DNA of 64,000 bases, taken from the NCBI RefSeq assembly GCF_003610635.1, contig NZ_RAQJ01000001.1, positions 1,178,474-1,242,473 on the forward strand, given 5' to 3'. Position numbers and translations under genes: made by a program. Each line of letters opens with the position of its first letter. The first letter of the stretch is position 1. Below the pieces are notes generated by a model. That model was not told the DNA's origin, ran no database searches, and was given only the letters and a program-made list of their open reading frames with translations. Below, piece after piece: positions 26,410 to 35,488 of the stretch. The stretch comes from Ichthyenterobacterium magnum. GTDB lineage: Bacteria > Bacteroidota > Bacteroidia > Flavobacteriales > Flavobacteriaceae.

Positions 26410-27117
26410 TTACAAGTTGACTTTAGTACCTATTTTTTCGCCTGCAACAACCTTTAATAAATTTCCTTTTTTATTCATATCAAATACAATAATAGGCAAT
26501 TCGTTTTCTTGACTTAATGTAAATGCTGTTGTATCCATTACTTTTAAGCCTTTTCGTAAGACGTCATCAAAAGTAATATGGTCAAACTTTACAGCTGAGG
26601 TGTCTTTTTCTGGATCTGCGTTATAAATACCGTCTACTCTAGTACCTTTTAATATGACATCGGCTTCAATTTCTATAGCTCTTAAAACAGCGGCTGAGTC
26701 AGTTGTAAAATACGGATTTCCTGTTCCTCCACCAAAAATAACAACACGTCCTTTTTTAAGGTGGTTCATTGCTTTTCTTCTAATAAAAGGCTCAGCAACT
26801 TCGTTTATTTTAATTGCTGTTTGTAAACGTGTAGGTAATCCAGCATTTTCTAAAGCACTTTGTAGGGCTAAACCGTTAATGACAGTTGCTAACATACCCA
26901 TATGGTCACCTTGTACGCGATCCATACCATTACTAGCTCCAGCAACACCTCTAAAAATATTACCGCCACCAATTACTATGGCTACTTCAACACCTTTTTC
27001 TGTGATTTGTTTTATATCGTTAGCATATTCTGCCAAGCGTTCTGGGTCAATACCATATTGACGATTACCCATTAAGGCTTCGCCAGAAAGTTTTAAGAGA
27101 ATTCTTTTGTATTTCAT
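26410..27117 (-). CDS. pyrH: UMP kinase
   Basis: 235 residues of the amino-acid-kinase fold: [17 protein letters not shown] at the N-terminus, GGGNIFRG, the UMP-binding region and [20 protein letters not shown]. It phosphorylates UMP to UDP in pyrimidine biosynthesis. Upstream of frr on the same strand. Confidence 0.97.
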   Translation of the reverse strand: MKYKRILLKLSGEALMGNRQYGIDPERLAEYANDIKQITEKGVEVAIVIGGGNIFRGVAGASNGMDRVQGDHMGMLATVINGLALQSALENAGLPTRLQTAIKINEVAEPFIRRKAMNHLKKGRVVIFGGGTGNPYFTTDSAAVLRAIEIEADVILKGTRVDGIYNADPEKDTSAVKFDHITFDDVLRKGLKVMDTTAFTLSQENELPIIVFDMNKKGNLLKVVAGEKIGTKVNL

Positions 27118-27259
27118 TTAGTTGTTTGTATTTCTCTTTATCGTTAAATGCAATTTGCCTGATTAAAATTTATCTTTTAAAATAAATCACTAATCAAGGC
27201 TTGTGTCACTTGATTATGAAAGTTTAGCAAAACTACATAATTTTTTTGTTTTTAGTTTA

Positions 27260-27291
27260 TAAAAAAAGCTTCTCAAATAATGAGAAGCTTT
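27260..27291 (-). terminator. Terminator after tsf
   Basis: AAAGCTTCTCA (27265-27275) and TGAGAAGCTTT (27281-27291) form an 11-bp stem with a 5-nt loop. The plus-strand A-run gives the T-tract for minus-strand transcripts. Confidence 0.9.
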
Positions 27292-27315
27292 AAATATTTA
27301 AACCTAATTAAGGTA

Positions 27316-28290
27316 CTATCCTAAAGATACACGTTTAAAAGCTGTTACAGCTACATCACCATAAGAAGCAACGTATTTTGCAACATTCATTTTTTCATCT
27401 TTAATGAAATTTTGATCTAATAAACATTGTTCTTGATCTAGAGTTGTATTATCAGAAATAAAACGTTCCATTTTACCTGGTAAAATTCTATCCCAAATTT
27501 GTTCTGGTTTTCCTTCAGCTTTTAATTCTGCTTTTGCAGCTTCTTCTGCTTTAGCTAAAACATCATCAGTTAATTGAGCCATAGAAATATATTGAGGTAC
27601 ATTTTTAAGTGTTTTACCTAAACGTCCTAATTCAATATTATCTTTCTCTATTACTGCAATTCTTGCTTCAGTTTCTGATGCAATAAAAGCTGGGTCAAAA
27701 TCTTTATAAGATAAAGTTGATGCTCCCATAGATGCTACTTGCATAGCTAAGTCTTTTACTAAAACCTCTGCATTGTCAACTTTAGCAGTTAAACCTACTA
27801 AAGCGGCAATTTTATTGATATGTACATAAGAACCAACAAAAGGTGCTTCTAATTTCTCAAATGCTTTAATGTCTAACTTTTCACCAATTACACCTGTTTG
27901 CTCGATTAGTTTTTCTGCAACAGTCATACCTCCAAAATCTGAAGCTAAAAACTCTTCTTTTGTGTTATAGTTTATTGCAGATTCTGCAAGTTGATTCGCC
28001 AATGCAACAAAATTATCGTTTTTACCAACGAAATCAGTTTCGCATCCTAATACAATTGCAACACCAGCGGTGTTATCTGCATTTATTTTAGCGATAGCTG
28101 CACCTTCAGATGAATCTCTATCGGCTCTTTTTTCTGCTACTTTTTGACCTTTTTTACGTAAAACTTCAATTGCTTTATCGAAATCTCCTTCAGCTTCAAC
28201 TAAAGCTTTTTTACAGTCCATCATTCCTGCTCCTGTAGCTTGTCTTAGTTTATTTACTTCTGCGGCTGTTATTTTTACCATAGCTTCCAT
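27316..28290 (-). CDS. tsf: Elongation factor Ts
   Basis: 324 residues with the UBA-like N-terminus (LRQATGAGMMDCKKALVEAE), the EF-Tu contact motif (GCETDFVGKN) and the core domains. It exchanges GDP for GTP on EF-Tu. A second possible start (ATG at 28281, MVKITAAEV) gives an N-terminus closer to most homologues, so the true start is unsure by three codons. It follows rpsB with a terminator-like hairpin between them. Confidence 0.96.
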   Translation of the reverse strand: MEAMVKITAAEVNKLRQATGAGMMDCKKALVEAEGDFDKAIEVLRKKGQKVAEKRADRDSSEGAAIAKINADNTAGVAIVLGCETDFVGKNDNFVALANQLAESAINYNTKEEFLASDFGGMTVAEKLIEQTGVIGEKLDIKAFEKLEAPFVGSYVHINKIAALVGLTAKVDNAEVLVKDLAMQVASMGASTLSYKDFDPAFIASETEARIAVIEKDNIELGRLGKTLKNVPQYISMAQLTDDVLAKAEEAAKAELKAEGKPEQIWDRILPGKMERFISDNTTLDQEQCLLDQNFIKDEKMNVAKYVASYGDVAVTAFKRVSLG

Positions 28291-28305
28291 AATGTTTTAA
28301 AATTT

Positions 28306-28353
28306 AAAAAAGTCGTTCAATTTTTTTCTGAAAAGAAAATAACTAAACGACTT
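28306..28353 (-). terminator. Terminator-like hairpin between rpsB and tsf
   Basis: On the minus strand AAGTCGTT (28346-28353) pairs with AACGACTT (28310-28317), with an inner A/T stem, and six T (28306-28311) follow. Placed inside the rpsB-tsf pair it would lower tsf transcription relative to rpsB. Confidence 0.6.
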
Positions 28354-28375
28354 ATTTGTGTTGTGTAAATGTTAT

Positions 28376-29161
28376 TTATTCTTCTTCGTTAGCTGCTACA
28401 ACTTCAGCAACTGGTTTTGTTTCAGCTTTAGCTTCTTTTTTTGCAGGAGCTGCTGCTTTTTCAGCTTTATCTGATTTTCTTTCAGCTAAACCATCTGCTA
28501 CTGCAGAAGTTACTATAGAAAGAACTTTGTCTATAGATTTTGACGCATCATCATTAGATGGAATCAAATAATCTACTTGACGTGGATCAGAGTTTGTGTC
28601 AACCATTGCAAAGATTGGAATGTTTAATTTCTGAGCTTCTTTAATAGCAATGTGTTCACGTTTGATGTCTACAACAAATAAAGCACCAGGTAAACGTGTC
28701 ATGTCACTAATAGAACCTAAGTTTTTTTCTAACTTAGCTCTTAAACGGTCAACTTGTAAGCGTTCTTTTTTAGAAAGCGTTAAGAATGTACCATCTTTTT
28801 TCATTCTATCGATAGAAGCCATTTTTTTAACAGCTTTTCTAATAGTAACAAAGTTAGTTAACATTCCACCTGGCCATCTTTCAGTGATATAAGGCATGTT
28901 TACATTTCCTGCTTTTTCAGCAACAATGTCTTTAGCTTGCTTTTTTGTAGCAACAAATAAAATTTTCTTTCCTGAAGCTGCAATTTTATGAAGAGCTTGA
29001 GAAGTTTCTTCAATTTTTGCAGCTGTTTTGTAAAGATTGATTATATGGATGCCGTTACGCTCCATATAAATGTAAGGAGCCATGTTTGGATCCCATTTTC
29101 TTGTCAAGTGTCCAAAATGAACACCTGCTTCTAGTAGTTGTTTTACTTCTACTTTTTCCAT
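28376..29161 (-). CDS. rpsB: 30S ribosomal protein S2
   Basis: 261 residues. Family motifs: LLEAGVHFGHLTRKWDP, FVATKKQAKDIV, ERWPGGMLTNF and FAMVDTNSDPRQVDYLIPSN. The C-terminus has an Ala/Lys/Glu-rich tail (about 225-261) that is longer than in many bacteria. First gene of the rpsB-tsf pair; lies downstream of rplM-rpsI on the same strand after 167 nt without an evident gene. Confidence 0.97.
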   Translation of the reverse strand: MEKVEVKQLLEAGVHFGHLTRKWDPNMAPYIYMERNGIHIINLYKTAAKIEETSQALHKIAASGKKILFVATKKQAKDIVAEKAGNVNMPYITERWPGGMLTNFVTIRKAVKKMASIDRMKKDGTFLTLSKKERLQVDRLRAKLEKNLGSISDMTRLPGALFVVDIKREHIAIKEAQKLNIPIFAMVDTNSDPRQVDYLIPSNDDASKSIDKVLSIVTSAVADGLAERKSDKAEKAAAPAKKEAKAETKPVAEVVAANEEE

Positions 29162-29327
29162 GTTTGTAATAGTTTACGTTCTGTTGATTAGCAATGATTA
29201 AGTGGTCACGCTTTGCGTTTGCCTTAACCATTTAGATGCTTAACTAAATCCTAATCTATATAGATTATGGACAACAATAACTGGTTTAAATTTTTGTTTT
29301 GCGCCAAATACAAATTTGACAATGGTA

Positions 29328-29714
29328 TTAACGTTTAGAGAATTGGAATTTCTTACGCGCTTTCTTCTGACCGAATTTCTTACGCTCAACCATTCTTGGA
29401 TCCCTAGTTAATAAACCTTCTGGCTTTAATATTAGTCTGTTTTCAGCATCTAATTCGCACATTGCACGAGATAATGCTAAACGGATAGCTTCAGCTTGAC
29501 CTGTAATACCACCTCCATAGACATTTACTGTAATATCAAAGTTGCCGTCATTGTTAGTCATGGTTAAAGGTTGGTTTACCTTGTACTGCAATGTTGCAGT
29601 AGGAAAATAAACCGCCATGTCTTTTTTATTAACTGTAATGTTACCTTTTCCTTTGGCAACATAAACACGAGCAACAGCCGTCTTTCTACGGCCAATTTTG
29701 TGAATTACTTCCAT
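29328..29714 (-). CDS. rpsI: 30S ribosomal protein S9
   Basis: 128 residues with IGRRKTAVARVYV at the N-terminus, GGGITGQAEAIRLALSRA and the basic tail ending in KKFQFSKR, as expected for S9. Its start overlaps the last base of rplM, so the two are translated from one message. Confidence 0.97.
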   Translation of the reverse strand: MEVIHKIGRRKTAVARVYVAKGKGNITVNKKDMAVYFPTATLQYKVNQPLTMTNNDGNFDITVNVYGGGITGQAEAIRLALSRAMCELDAENRLILKPEGLLTRDPRMVERKKFGQKKARKKFQFSKR

Positions 29715-30169
29715 TAAATAAATTCGTTTAAGTTAATTGCTTTAGGTTTTTGAGCTTCATGTTTATGAGCTGTACCTACTACAACGTTTAAATTACGGAA
29801 TAGCTCAGCACCTAATTTGTTTTTAGGGAGCATTCCTTTTACTGATTTTTCTACTACTCTTGCTGGATCTTTTCCAAACAATTCTGTAGCAGTTAAACTT
29901 CTTTGTCCACCTGGATAACCTGTGTGACGAATGTACGTTTTGTCATTCCACTTGTTTCCTGTTAAGTTGATTTTTTCAGCATTAATAACTATTACGTTAT
30001 CTCCGCAATCAACGTGTGGTGTGAAGTTAGGTTTATGTTTACCTCTTAAAAGTTTTGCAACTTTAGAAGCTAAACGACCTAATGTTTGACCTTCAGCATC
30101 AACCAAAACCCACTCTTTATTTACAGTAGCTTTGTTTGCTGAAATCGTTTTGTAGCTTAATGTGTCCAC
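29714..30169 (-). CDS. rplM: 50S ribosomal protein L13
   Basis: 151 residues with the L13 signatures [32 protein letters not shown] and [15 protein letters not shown]. First gene of the rplM-rpsI pair. A well-formed Bacteroidetes promoter lies 48 to 78 nt upstream. Confidence 0.97.
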   Translation of the reverse strand: MDTLSYKTISANKATVNKEWVLVDAEGQTLGRLASKVAKLLRGKHKPNFTPHVDCGDNVIVINAEKINLTGNKWNDKTYIRHTGYPGGQRSLTATELFGKDPARVVEKSVKGMLPKNKLGAELFRNLNVVVGTAHKHEAQKPKAINLNEFI

Positions 30170-30216
30170 ACTTATTAATTTTCTTTATTAAACATTCCTC
30201 TCTCAAAAAGAGTTTG

Positions 30217-30247
30217 CAAATTTACGATTAAATATTTGATTACCAAA
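30217..30247 (-). promoter_or_regulatory. Bacteroidetes-type promoter of rplM-rpsI
   Basis: On the minus strand TTTG (30244-30247), a 19-nt spacer, then TAAATTTG (30217-30224): an exact match to the -33/-7 consensus of this phylum. Confidence 0.75.
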
Positions 30248-30362
30248 TAGTGTGGTGAGATATTTTTATTGATAACACTAGAGTTTTTTTGAGATTATTA
30301 ATCTTCTTAATTTCAATGTGTTAATTTTTCTTTTTATTCGTTTTCCTAAGCTGCTCTTTTAG

Positions 30363-30370
30363 TAGTTTTG
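30363..30370 (+). promoter_or_regulatory. Candidate -7 box for the ABC-F gene
   Basis: TAGTTTTG followed by C, 19 nt before the ATG at 30390. No clear -33 element. Confidence 0.45.
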
Positions 30371-30389
30371 CAGCTTTAAAATTTGAAGT

Positions 30390-32021
30390 ATGATTTCAGT
30401 AGATAATTTAGCAGTAGAATTTAGTGGTCACACACTTTTTAGTGAGGTGTCTTTTACTATTAATGAAAATGATAAAATTGCATTGATGGGTAAAAATGGT
30501 GCAGGAAAATCTACTATGATGAAAATCATTGCAGGAGTACAAAAAGCCACTCGCGGAAATGTGAGAACTCCTAAAGATGCTATTATTGCCTATTTACCAC
30601 AGCATTTACTAACTGAAGATGATACTACAGTTTTTGAAGAAGCTTCAAAAGCATTTGCTCATGTGTTTAAAATGCGTGACGAAATGGAAGGCTTAAATAA
30701 ACAACTTGAAACCAGAACCGATTATGAGTCTGATGAGTATATGAAAATTATTGAGTGTGTTTCAGATTTAGGAGAAAGCTACTACGCTTTAGAAGATGTA
30801 AATTATGATGCTGAAGTTGAAAAAGCACTCAAAGGACTAGGTTTTAAACAAACAGATTTTAAAAGACAAACCAATGAGTTTTCTGGCGGTTGGCGTATGC
30901 GAATAGAATTGGCAAAAATTCTGCTTCAGAAACCAGATTTAATTTTATTAGACGAACCTACCAATCATATTGATATAGAATCGGTAATTTGGTTAGAAGA
31001 TTTTTTGGTTAATAAAGCTAAAGCTGTTGTTGTAATATCGCATGATAAAGCTTTTATAGATAATATTACTAATCGTACTATTGAAGTAACAATGGGTAGA
31101 ATTTATGATTATAAGGCTAATTATAGTCATTACTTGCAATTAAGAGAAGATCGACGAGCACATCAAATAAAAGCGTACCAAGAACAACAAAAGTTTATTG
31201 CAGATAATCAGGCATTTATTGATCGATTTAAAGGCACGTACTCTAAAACCAATCAGGTGTCGTCTCGTGAACGCATGTTAGAAAAATTAGAGATTATAGA
31301 AATTGATGATGTAGATACATCGGCTTTGAAACTCAGATTTCCACCAACACAACGTTCTGGTGATTATCCTGTAACAGTAAAAGATGTGTCTAAATCATAT
31401 GGCAGTCATGTGGTCTTTAAAAATGCAAATATGTCTATAGCAAGAGGCGAAAAAGTATGTTTTGTTGGTCGAAATGGTGAAGGAAAATCGACCATGATTA
31501 AAGCTATTTTAAGAGAAATTGATGTTAATGGAACTTGTAGTTTAGGACATAATGTAAAGGTTGGTTATTTTGCTCAGAACCAAGCTGCTTTATTAGATGA
31601 GAATCTAACGATATTTCAAACCGTTGACGAGGTTGCTAAAGGCGACGTGCGTACACAGATTAAGAATATTTTAGGTCGTTTTATGTTTAAAGGCGATGAT
31701 ATTGATAAAAAAGTAAGCGTGTTATCTGGTGGTGAAAAAACCAGATTAGCTATGGTTAAGTTATTATTAGAACCGGTTAACTTGCTTATTCTTGATGAAC
31801 CAACCAATCACCTTGATTTAAAATCTAAAGATGTTTTAAAAGAAGCGCTTCAGAATTTTGATGGCACCTTAATTCTTGTATCTCACGATCGAGATTTTTT
31901 ACAAGGGCTTTCTAAAAAGGTATTTGAATTTAAAGAACAACGTGTTATTGAACACTTTGAAACGATTGATGATTTCTTAGTTAGAAATCGTGTTGAGAGT
32001 TTAAAAGCTATAGATTTGTAG
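30390..32021 (+). CDS. ABC-F family ATPase
   Basis: 543 residues: two ABC domains joined by a linker and no membrane spans. First Walker A GKNGAGKS (about 34-41) with signature FSGGWRMRIELAKILLQKPD and Walker B LILLDEPTNHID; second Walker A GRNGEGKS with LSGGEKTRLAMVKLLLEPVN and LLILDEPTNHLD. ABC-F proteins act on the ribosome (translation factors such as EttA/YbiT, or antibiotic protection). Size and layout suit the YbiT-like group; resistance cannot be inferred. Confidence 0.92.
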   Translation: MISVDNLAVEFSGHTLFSEVSFTINENDKIALMGKNGAGKSTMMKIIAGVQKATRGNVRTPKDAIIAYLPQHLLTEDDTTVFEEASKAFAHVFKMRDEMEGLNKQLETRTDYESDEYMKIIECVSDLGESYYALEDVNYDAEVEKALKGLGFKQTDFKRQTNEFSGGWRMRIELAKILLQKPDLILLDEPTNHIDIESVIWLEDFLVNKAKAVVVISHDKAFIDNITNRTIEVTMGRIYDYKANYSHYLQLREDRRAHQIKAYQEQQKFIADNQAFIDRFKGTYSKTNQVSSRERMLEKLEIIEIDDVDTSALKLRFPPTQRSGDYPVTVKDVSKSYGSHVVFKNANMSIARGEKVCFVGRNGEGKSTMIKAILREIDVNGTCSLGHNVKVGYFAQNQAALLDENLTIFQTVDEVAKGDVRTQIKNILGRFMFKGDDIDKKVSVLSGGEKTRLAMVKLLLEPVNLLILDEPTNHLDLKSKDVLKEALQNFDGTLILVSHDRDFLQGLSKKVFEFKEQRVIEHFETIDDFLVRNRVESLKAIDL

Positions 32022-32063
32022 CTTGAAAATGTTGATGCGTTTTTTTTGTTTAGATTTTGTCTC

Positions 32064-32135
32064 GCGTTAGGGATTGAGCAATTGTTGGAGCACATCTTTG
32101 ATTGCGACTTGTGAAAGCGCGACCCTTGGTAACGC
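32064..32135. repeat. Structured intergenic element, probably a dispersed repeat
   Basis: GCGTTAGGG (32064-32072) pairs with CCC (32123-32125) and TAACGC (32130-32135), closing a long imperfect hairpin. Local GC is higher than the surroundings. The GCGTTAGGGAT...GCGCGACCC..AACGCCC wording resembles elements I know to be repeated in flavobacterial intergenic regions; copy number cannot be checked here. Confidence 0.5.
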
Positions 32136-32177
32136 CCAAAATAATTGAGTTATAAGTGTTAAGCATCTATTTTTGAC

Positions 32178-32185
32178 TACTTTTG
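32178..32185 (+). promoter_or_regulatory. Candidate -7 box for the YgiQ-like gene
   Basis: TACTTTTG followed by C, 7 nt before the ATG at 32193, so the transcript would have almost no leader. Confidence 0.4.
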
Positions 32186-32192
32186 CAGTGGT

Positions 32193-34148
32193 ATGAGTGA
32201 ATTAAAACTTTCAGATTGGTTGCCCACCACAAACAAAGAGGTTAAGATACGCGGTTGGGACGAACTCGACGTGATTCTATTTAGTGGTGACGCTTATGTA
32301 GATCATCCGTCGTTTGGTCCTGCAGTAATTGGGCGTATTTTAGAAAGTTATGGATTGCGTGTGGCTATTGTTCCGCAACCTAATGTAAATGATAATCTTC
32401 AGGATTTTGTAAAGCTTGGTGCGCCAAAATTATTTTTTGGAGTTACTGGAGGTTGTATGGATCCAATGATTAGTAACTATAATGCGAATAAGAAACGTCG
32501 CGATAAAGATGCGTATACACCAAATGGAGATATTGGGTTTCGTCCTGATTATGCCACATCAGTATATTCTAAGATTTTAAAACACAAATGGCCAAATGTT
32601 CCTGTGTTGATTGGAGGAATTGAAGCGTCATTACGTCGTGTCACACATTACGATTATTGGAGTGATAAACTATTACCAACTATTTTAGAAACCTCTAAAG
32701 CCGATTTATTGGTCTATGGCATGGGAGAGCAACCACTTCGTGAAATTGTACGGTTGTTGCAAAAAGGCGTTCCGTTTTCTAGCATAACAACGATTAAACA
32801 AACCGCAGTGTTGTTAAATAAAGGCGCAAAAGTTCCTAAAAATAGCAATTGGGATGATGTTGAAATTGTATCGCATGAGGTGTGTTTAAGCGACAAAAAG
32901 AAATTTGCGTCTAACTTTAAAATTATAGAGCAAGAGTCTAATAAATTAGCTGCGAGACGCATTTTTCAGAAAGTAGGTGATAAGACGTTGATGATAAATC
33001 CGCCTTATCCAACGATGACCGAAGACGAAATTGATGCGTCTTTTGAGTTGCCTTATACACGGTTGCCACATCCAAAATATAATAAGCGCGGACCAATTTC
33101 TGCGTATGAAATGATAAAGTTTTCCATCAACATTCATAGAGGCTGTTTTGGTGGTTGTAGTTTCTGTACCATTTCAGCACATCAAGGGAAATTTATTGCG
33201 TCTCGTAGCCAGGAATCTGTGTTGCGAGAAGTTGATACGGTTGCAAATATGCCAGATTTTAAAGGTTATTTGAGTGATATTGGTGGGCCAAGTGCCAACA
33301 TGTATAAAATGAAAGGGAAAGTACAATCGATTTGCGACAAGTGCGTTGCGCCCAGTTGCATTTCGCCAGTAATCTGTAGTAATTTAGATACATCTCACAA
33401 GCCCTTAACCCAATTGTACCAAGCGGTTGATAGCCACCCTAAAGTAAAGAAATCATTTATAGGTTCTGGAATTCGTCATGATATGTTAGTGCCAGAATTT
33501 AATAAAAATGCGGACCCAAAAGAACTAGATGATTATACTGAAGAAGTGATGACAAAACACGTGTCTGGTCGACTTAAAGTTGCACCAGAACATACGAGTG
33601 ATCCTGTTTTGAAACTGATGCGTAAGCCATCGTTTAAATACTTTCATAAGTTTAAAGAACGTTTTGATAAAATTAATATAAAGAACAAGCTTAAACTACA
33701 ATTGATTCCTTATTTTATATCTAATCATCCAGCTTGCGAAGTTGAAGACATGGCAAATCTAGCTGCCGAAACCAAAGATATGGGCTTCCAGTTAGAGCAA
33801 GTACAAGGTTTTACACCAACGCCAATGACGGTTGCTACAGTAATTTATTACAGTGGTTATCATCCTTACACGCTTAAAAAAGTAAATACACCTATTACAC
33901 GAAAGGAAAAAGATGAACAACACCGTTTCTTTTTTTGGTATAAAAAAGAAAATAAAGCTTGGATTAGAAGCACCTTAAATAAATTAGGACGTCAAGATTT
34001 ATTAGACGTATTGCTTCCAGCAAAAGATGAAAAATGGCGTAAAAACAAACCTAGTGGTGATGCAAAACATACGTTTGATGATGCTATTCCTTTTAATAAA
34101 CGAAAGAATAAAGCAAAGTTTAAGAGTAAGAAGAAGAGGAAGAGGTAA
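32193..34148 (+). CDS. YgiQ family radical SAM protein
   Basis: 651 residues. The N-terminal domain (about 1-300) has FSGDAYVDHPSFGPAVIGRI and LVYGMGEQPLREIVRLL. The radical SAM cluster motif is NIHRGCFGGCSFCTISAHQG (C-x3-C-x2-C), and the C-terminus is a long basic tail. The family is widespread and named after E. coli YgiQ; its reaction is not established. Confidence 0.93.
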   Translation: MSELKLSDWLPTTNKEVKIRGWDELDVILFSGDAYVDHPSFGPAVIGRILESYGLRVAIVPQPNVNDNLQDFVKLGAPKLFFGVTGGCMDPMISNYNANKKRRDKDAYTPNGDIGFRPDYATSVYSKILKHKWPNVPVLIGGIEASLRRVTHYDYWSDKLLPTILETSKADLLVYGMGEQPLREIVRLLQKGVPFSSITTIKQTAVLLNKGAKVPKNSNWDDVEIVSHEVCLSDKKKFASNFKIIEQESNKLAARRIFQKVGDKTLMINPPYPTMTEDEIDASFELPYTRLPHPKYNKRGPISAYEMIKFSINIHRGCFGGCSFCTISAHQGKFIASRSQESVLREVDTVANMPDFKGYLSDIGGPSANMYKMKGKVQSICDKCVAPSCISPVICSNLDTSHKPLTQLYQAVDSHPKVKKSFIGSGIRHDMLVPEFNKNADPKELDDYTEEVMTKHVSGRLKVAPEHTSDPVLKLMRKPSFKYFHKFKERFDKINIKNKLKLQLIPYFISNHPACEVEDMANLAAETKDMGFQLEQVQGFTPTPMTVATVIYYSGYHPYTLKKVNTPITRKEKDEQHRFFFWYKKENKAWIRSTLNKLGRQDLLDVLLPAKDEKWRKNKPSGDAKHTFDDAIPFNKRKNKAKFKSKKKRKR

Positions 34149-34218
34149 TTTGATTTATTTTGCTTTATCAAAGAAAAAAGAATTTAAAATTTTCAATAAC
34201 TTATTAAAATATCTTTCA

Positions 34219-34226
34219 TAAATTTG
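34219..34226 (+). promoter_or_regulatory. Candidate -7 box of the methyltransferase gene
   Basis: TAAATTTG, placed 13 nt before the first ATG (34240) and 25 nt before the second (34252); no -33 TTTG at the usual distance. Confidence 0.45.
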
Positions 34227-34251
34227 TAACCAATGTTTAATGTTGTGTAAC

Positions 34252-35487
34252 ATGGTTATTAAAGATTATTATTCGCTTTCTGAAGCTGCTGAAATTTTAG
34301 GAAAGAGCAAAGAAACTTTACGAAGATGGGACAGAGATGGTAAATTACCAGCTTTAAGAGAGCCAGTAAGTGAATATCGTGTTTATAAAAAAGACGATAT
34401 AGAAAGGTTATTAAAACCTTTGTTTGATAACATTGAAGAAGAGGTAGATAATTCAGAAAAACCATTAAAAGAATATAAAGTTCTTGAATTATTTGCAGGT
34501 GCTGGAGGTTTAGCCATCGGTCTTGAAAAAGCGGGAATTAAATGTGAGGCGTTAAATGAAATTGATAAATGGGCTTGCCAAACTCTAAGAGAAAATCGAC
34601 CACATTGGAATGTTTTAGAAGGAGATATAAAATCTTTTAATTTCGAAAAGTTTAATGGAGAAGTTGATATTGTTACAGGTGGTTTTCCATGTCAAGCTTT
34701 TAGTTATGCAGGAAAAAAACTTGGCTTAGAAGATGCTAGAGGAACTTTGTTTTATGAATTTGCTCGTGCAGTTCAAGAAGTTAATCCTCCTATTTGTATT
34801 GGCGAAAATGTAAAGGGTTTACTTTCTCATGAGAAAGGCGAAACCTTAAAAGGAATGATTTCAATTCTTGATGAAATCGGTTATAATGTGGTTCCTGTAA
34901 AAGTATTAAAAGCTGTAAATTATAAAGTGCCTCAGAAACGTGAGCGTTTAATTGTTGTTGGTGTCAGAAAAGATATTGATATTAAATATGAATACCCTAG
35001 GCCTTATCAGTCTATCTATAATCTTTCTGATGCATTAAAAAAAGGAAAGCTTTATGATTCTAATGTTCCTAAATCTGAAGGTTCAAAATACCCAGAACAT
35101 AAAAAAGTTGTATTGGATTTAGTTCCTCCAAAAGGTTATTGGAGAGATTTACCATTAGATTTGCAGAAAGAATATATGGGGAAAAGTTTTTATTTAGGTG
35201 GAGGAAAAACAGGAATGGCTAGACGTATTGGTTGGGATGAACCAAGTTTAACTTTAACATGCAGTCCAGCTCAAAAACAAACTGAAAGGTGTCATCCAGA
35301 TGAAACACGACCTTTTACTGTTCGTGAATATGCACGTATTCAAACATTCCCAGATGAGTGGAAGTTCAAGGGTTCTATATCTCAACAATATAAACAAATT
35401 GGTAACGCTGTTCCTTGTAATTTGGGTAAAGAAATTGGCTATTCTATAGTTAAGTTTTTGAATGAATATTATAAAGGAAAAGGGTAA
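34252..35487 (+). CDS. DNA (cytosine-5) methyltransferase with N-terminal helix-turn-helix
   Basis: About 411 residues. The N-terminal about 55 residues (YYSLSEAAEILGKSKETLRR...EYRVYKKDDIERLL) form a MerR/excisionase-type DNA-binding domain. The rest is a C5-methyltransferase: motif I VLELFAGAGGLAIGLEKAGI, motif IV GGFPCQAFSYAGKKLG with the catalytic Cys, motif VI GENVKGLL, motif VIII PQKRERLIVVGVR and the C-terminal QIGNAVP. An alternative ATG lies four codons upstream (34240). It is convergent with a restriction endonuclease gene, one nt apart, so this is the modification half of a type II system. The fused DNA-binding domain may let the enzyme control its own expression. Confidence 0.93.
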   Translation: MVIKDYYSLSEAAEILGKSKETLRRWDRDGKLPALREPVSEYRVYKKDDIERLLKPLFDNIEEEVDNSEKPLKEYKVLELFAGAGGLAIGLEKAGIKCEALNEIDKWACQTLRENRPHWNVLEGDIKSFNFEKFNGEVDIVTGGFPCQAFSYAGKKLGLEDARGTLFYEFARAVQEVNPPICIGENVKGLLSHEKGETLKGMISILDEIGYNVVPVKVLKAVNYKVPQKRERLIVVGVRKDIDIKYEYPRPYQSIYNLSDALKKGKLYDSNVPKSEGSKYPEHKKVVLDLVPPKGYWRDLPLDLQKEYMGKSFYLGGGKTGMARRIGWDEPSLTLTCSPAQKQTERCHPDETRPFTVREYARIQTFPDEWKFKGSISQQYKQIGNAVPCNLGKEIGYSIVKFLNEYYKGKG

Positions 35488-35488
35488 A

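Noticed and set aside
29162-29327. Leader of rpsB as a riboswitch or S2-binding RNA
   Set aside because: The 166-bp gap has a short AATCTATATAGATT palindrome but no clear structured leader or T-tract; nothing specific can be supported.
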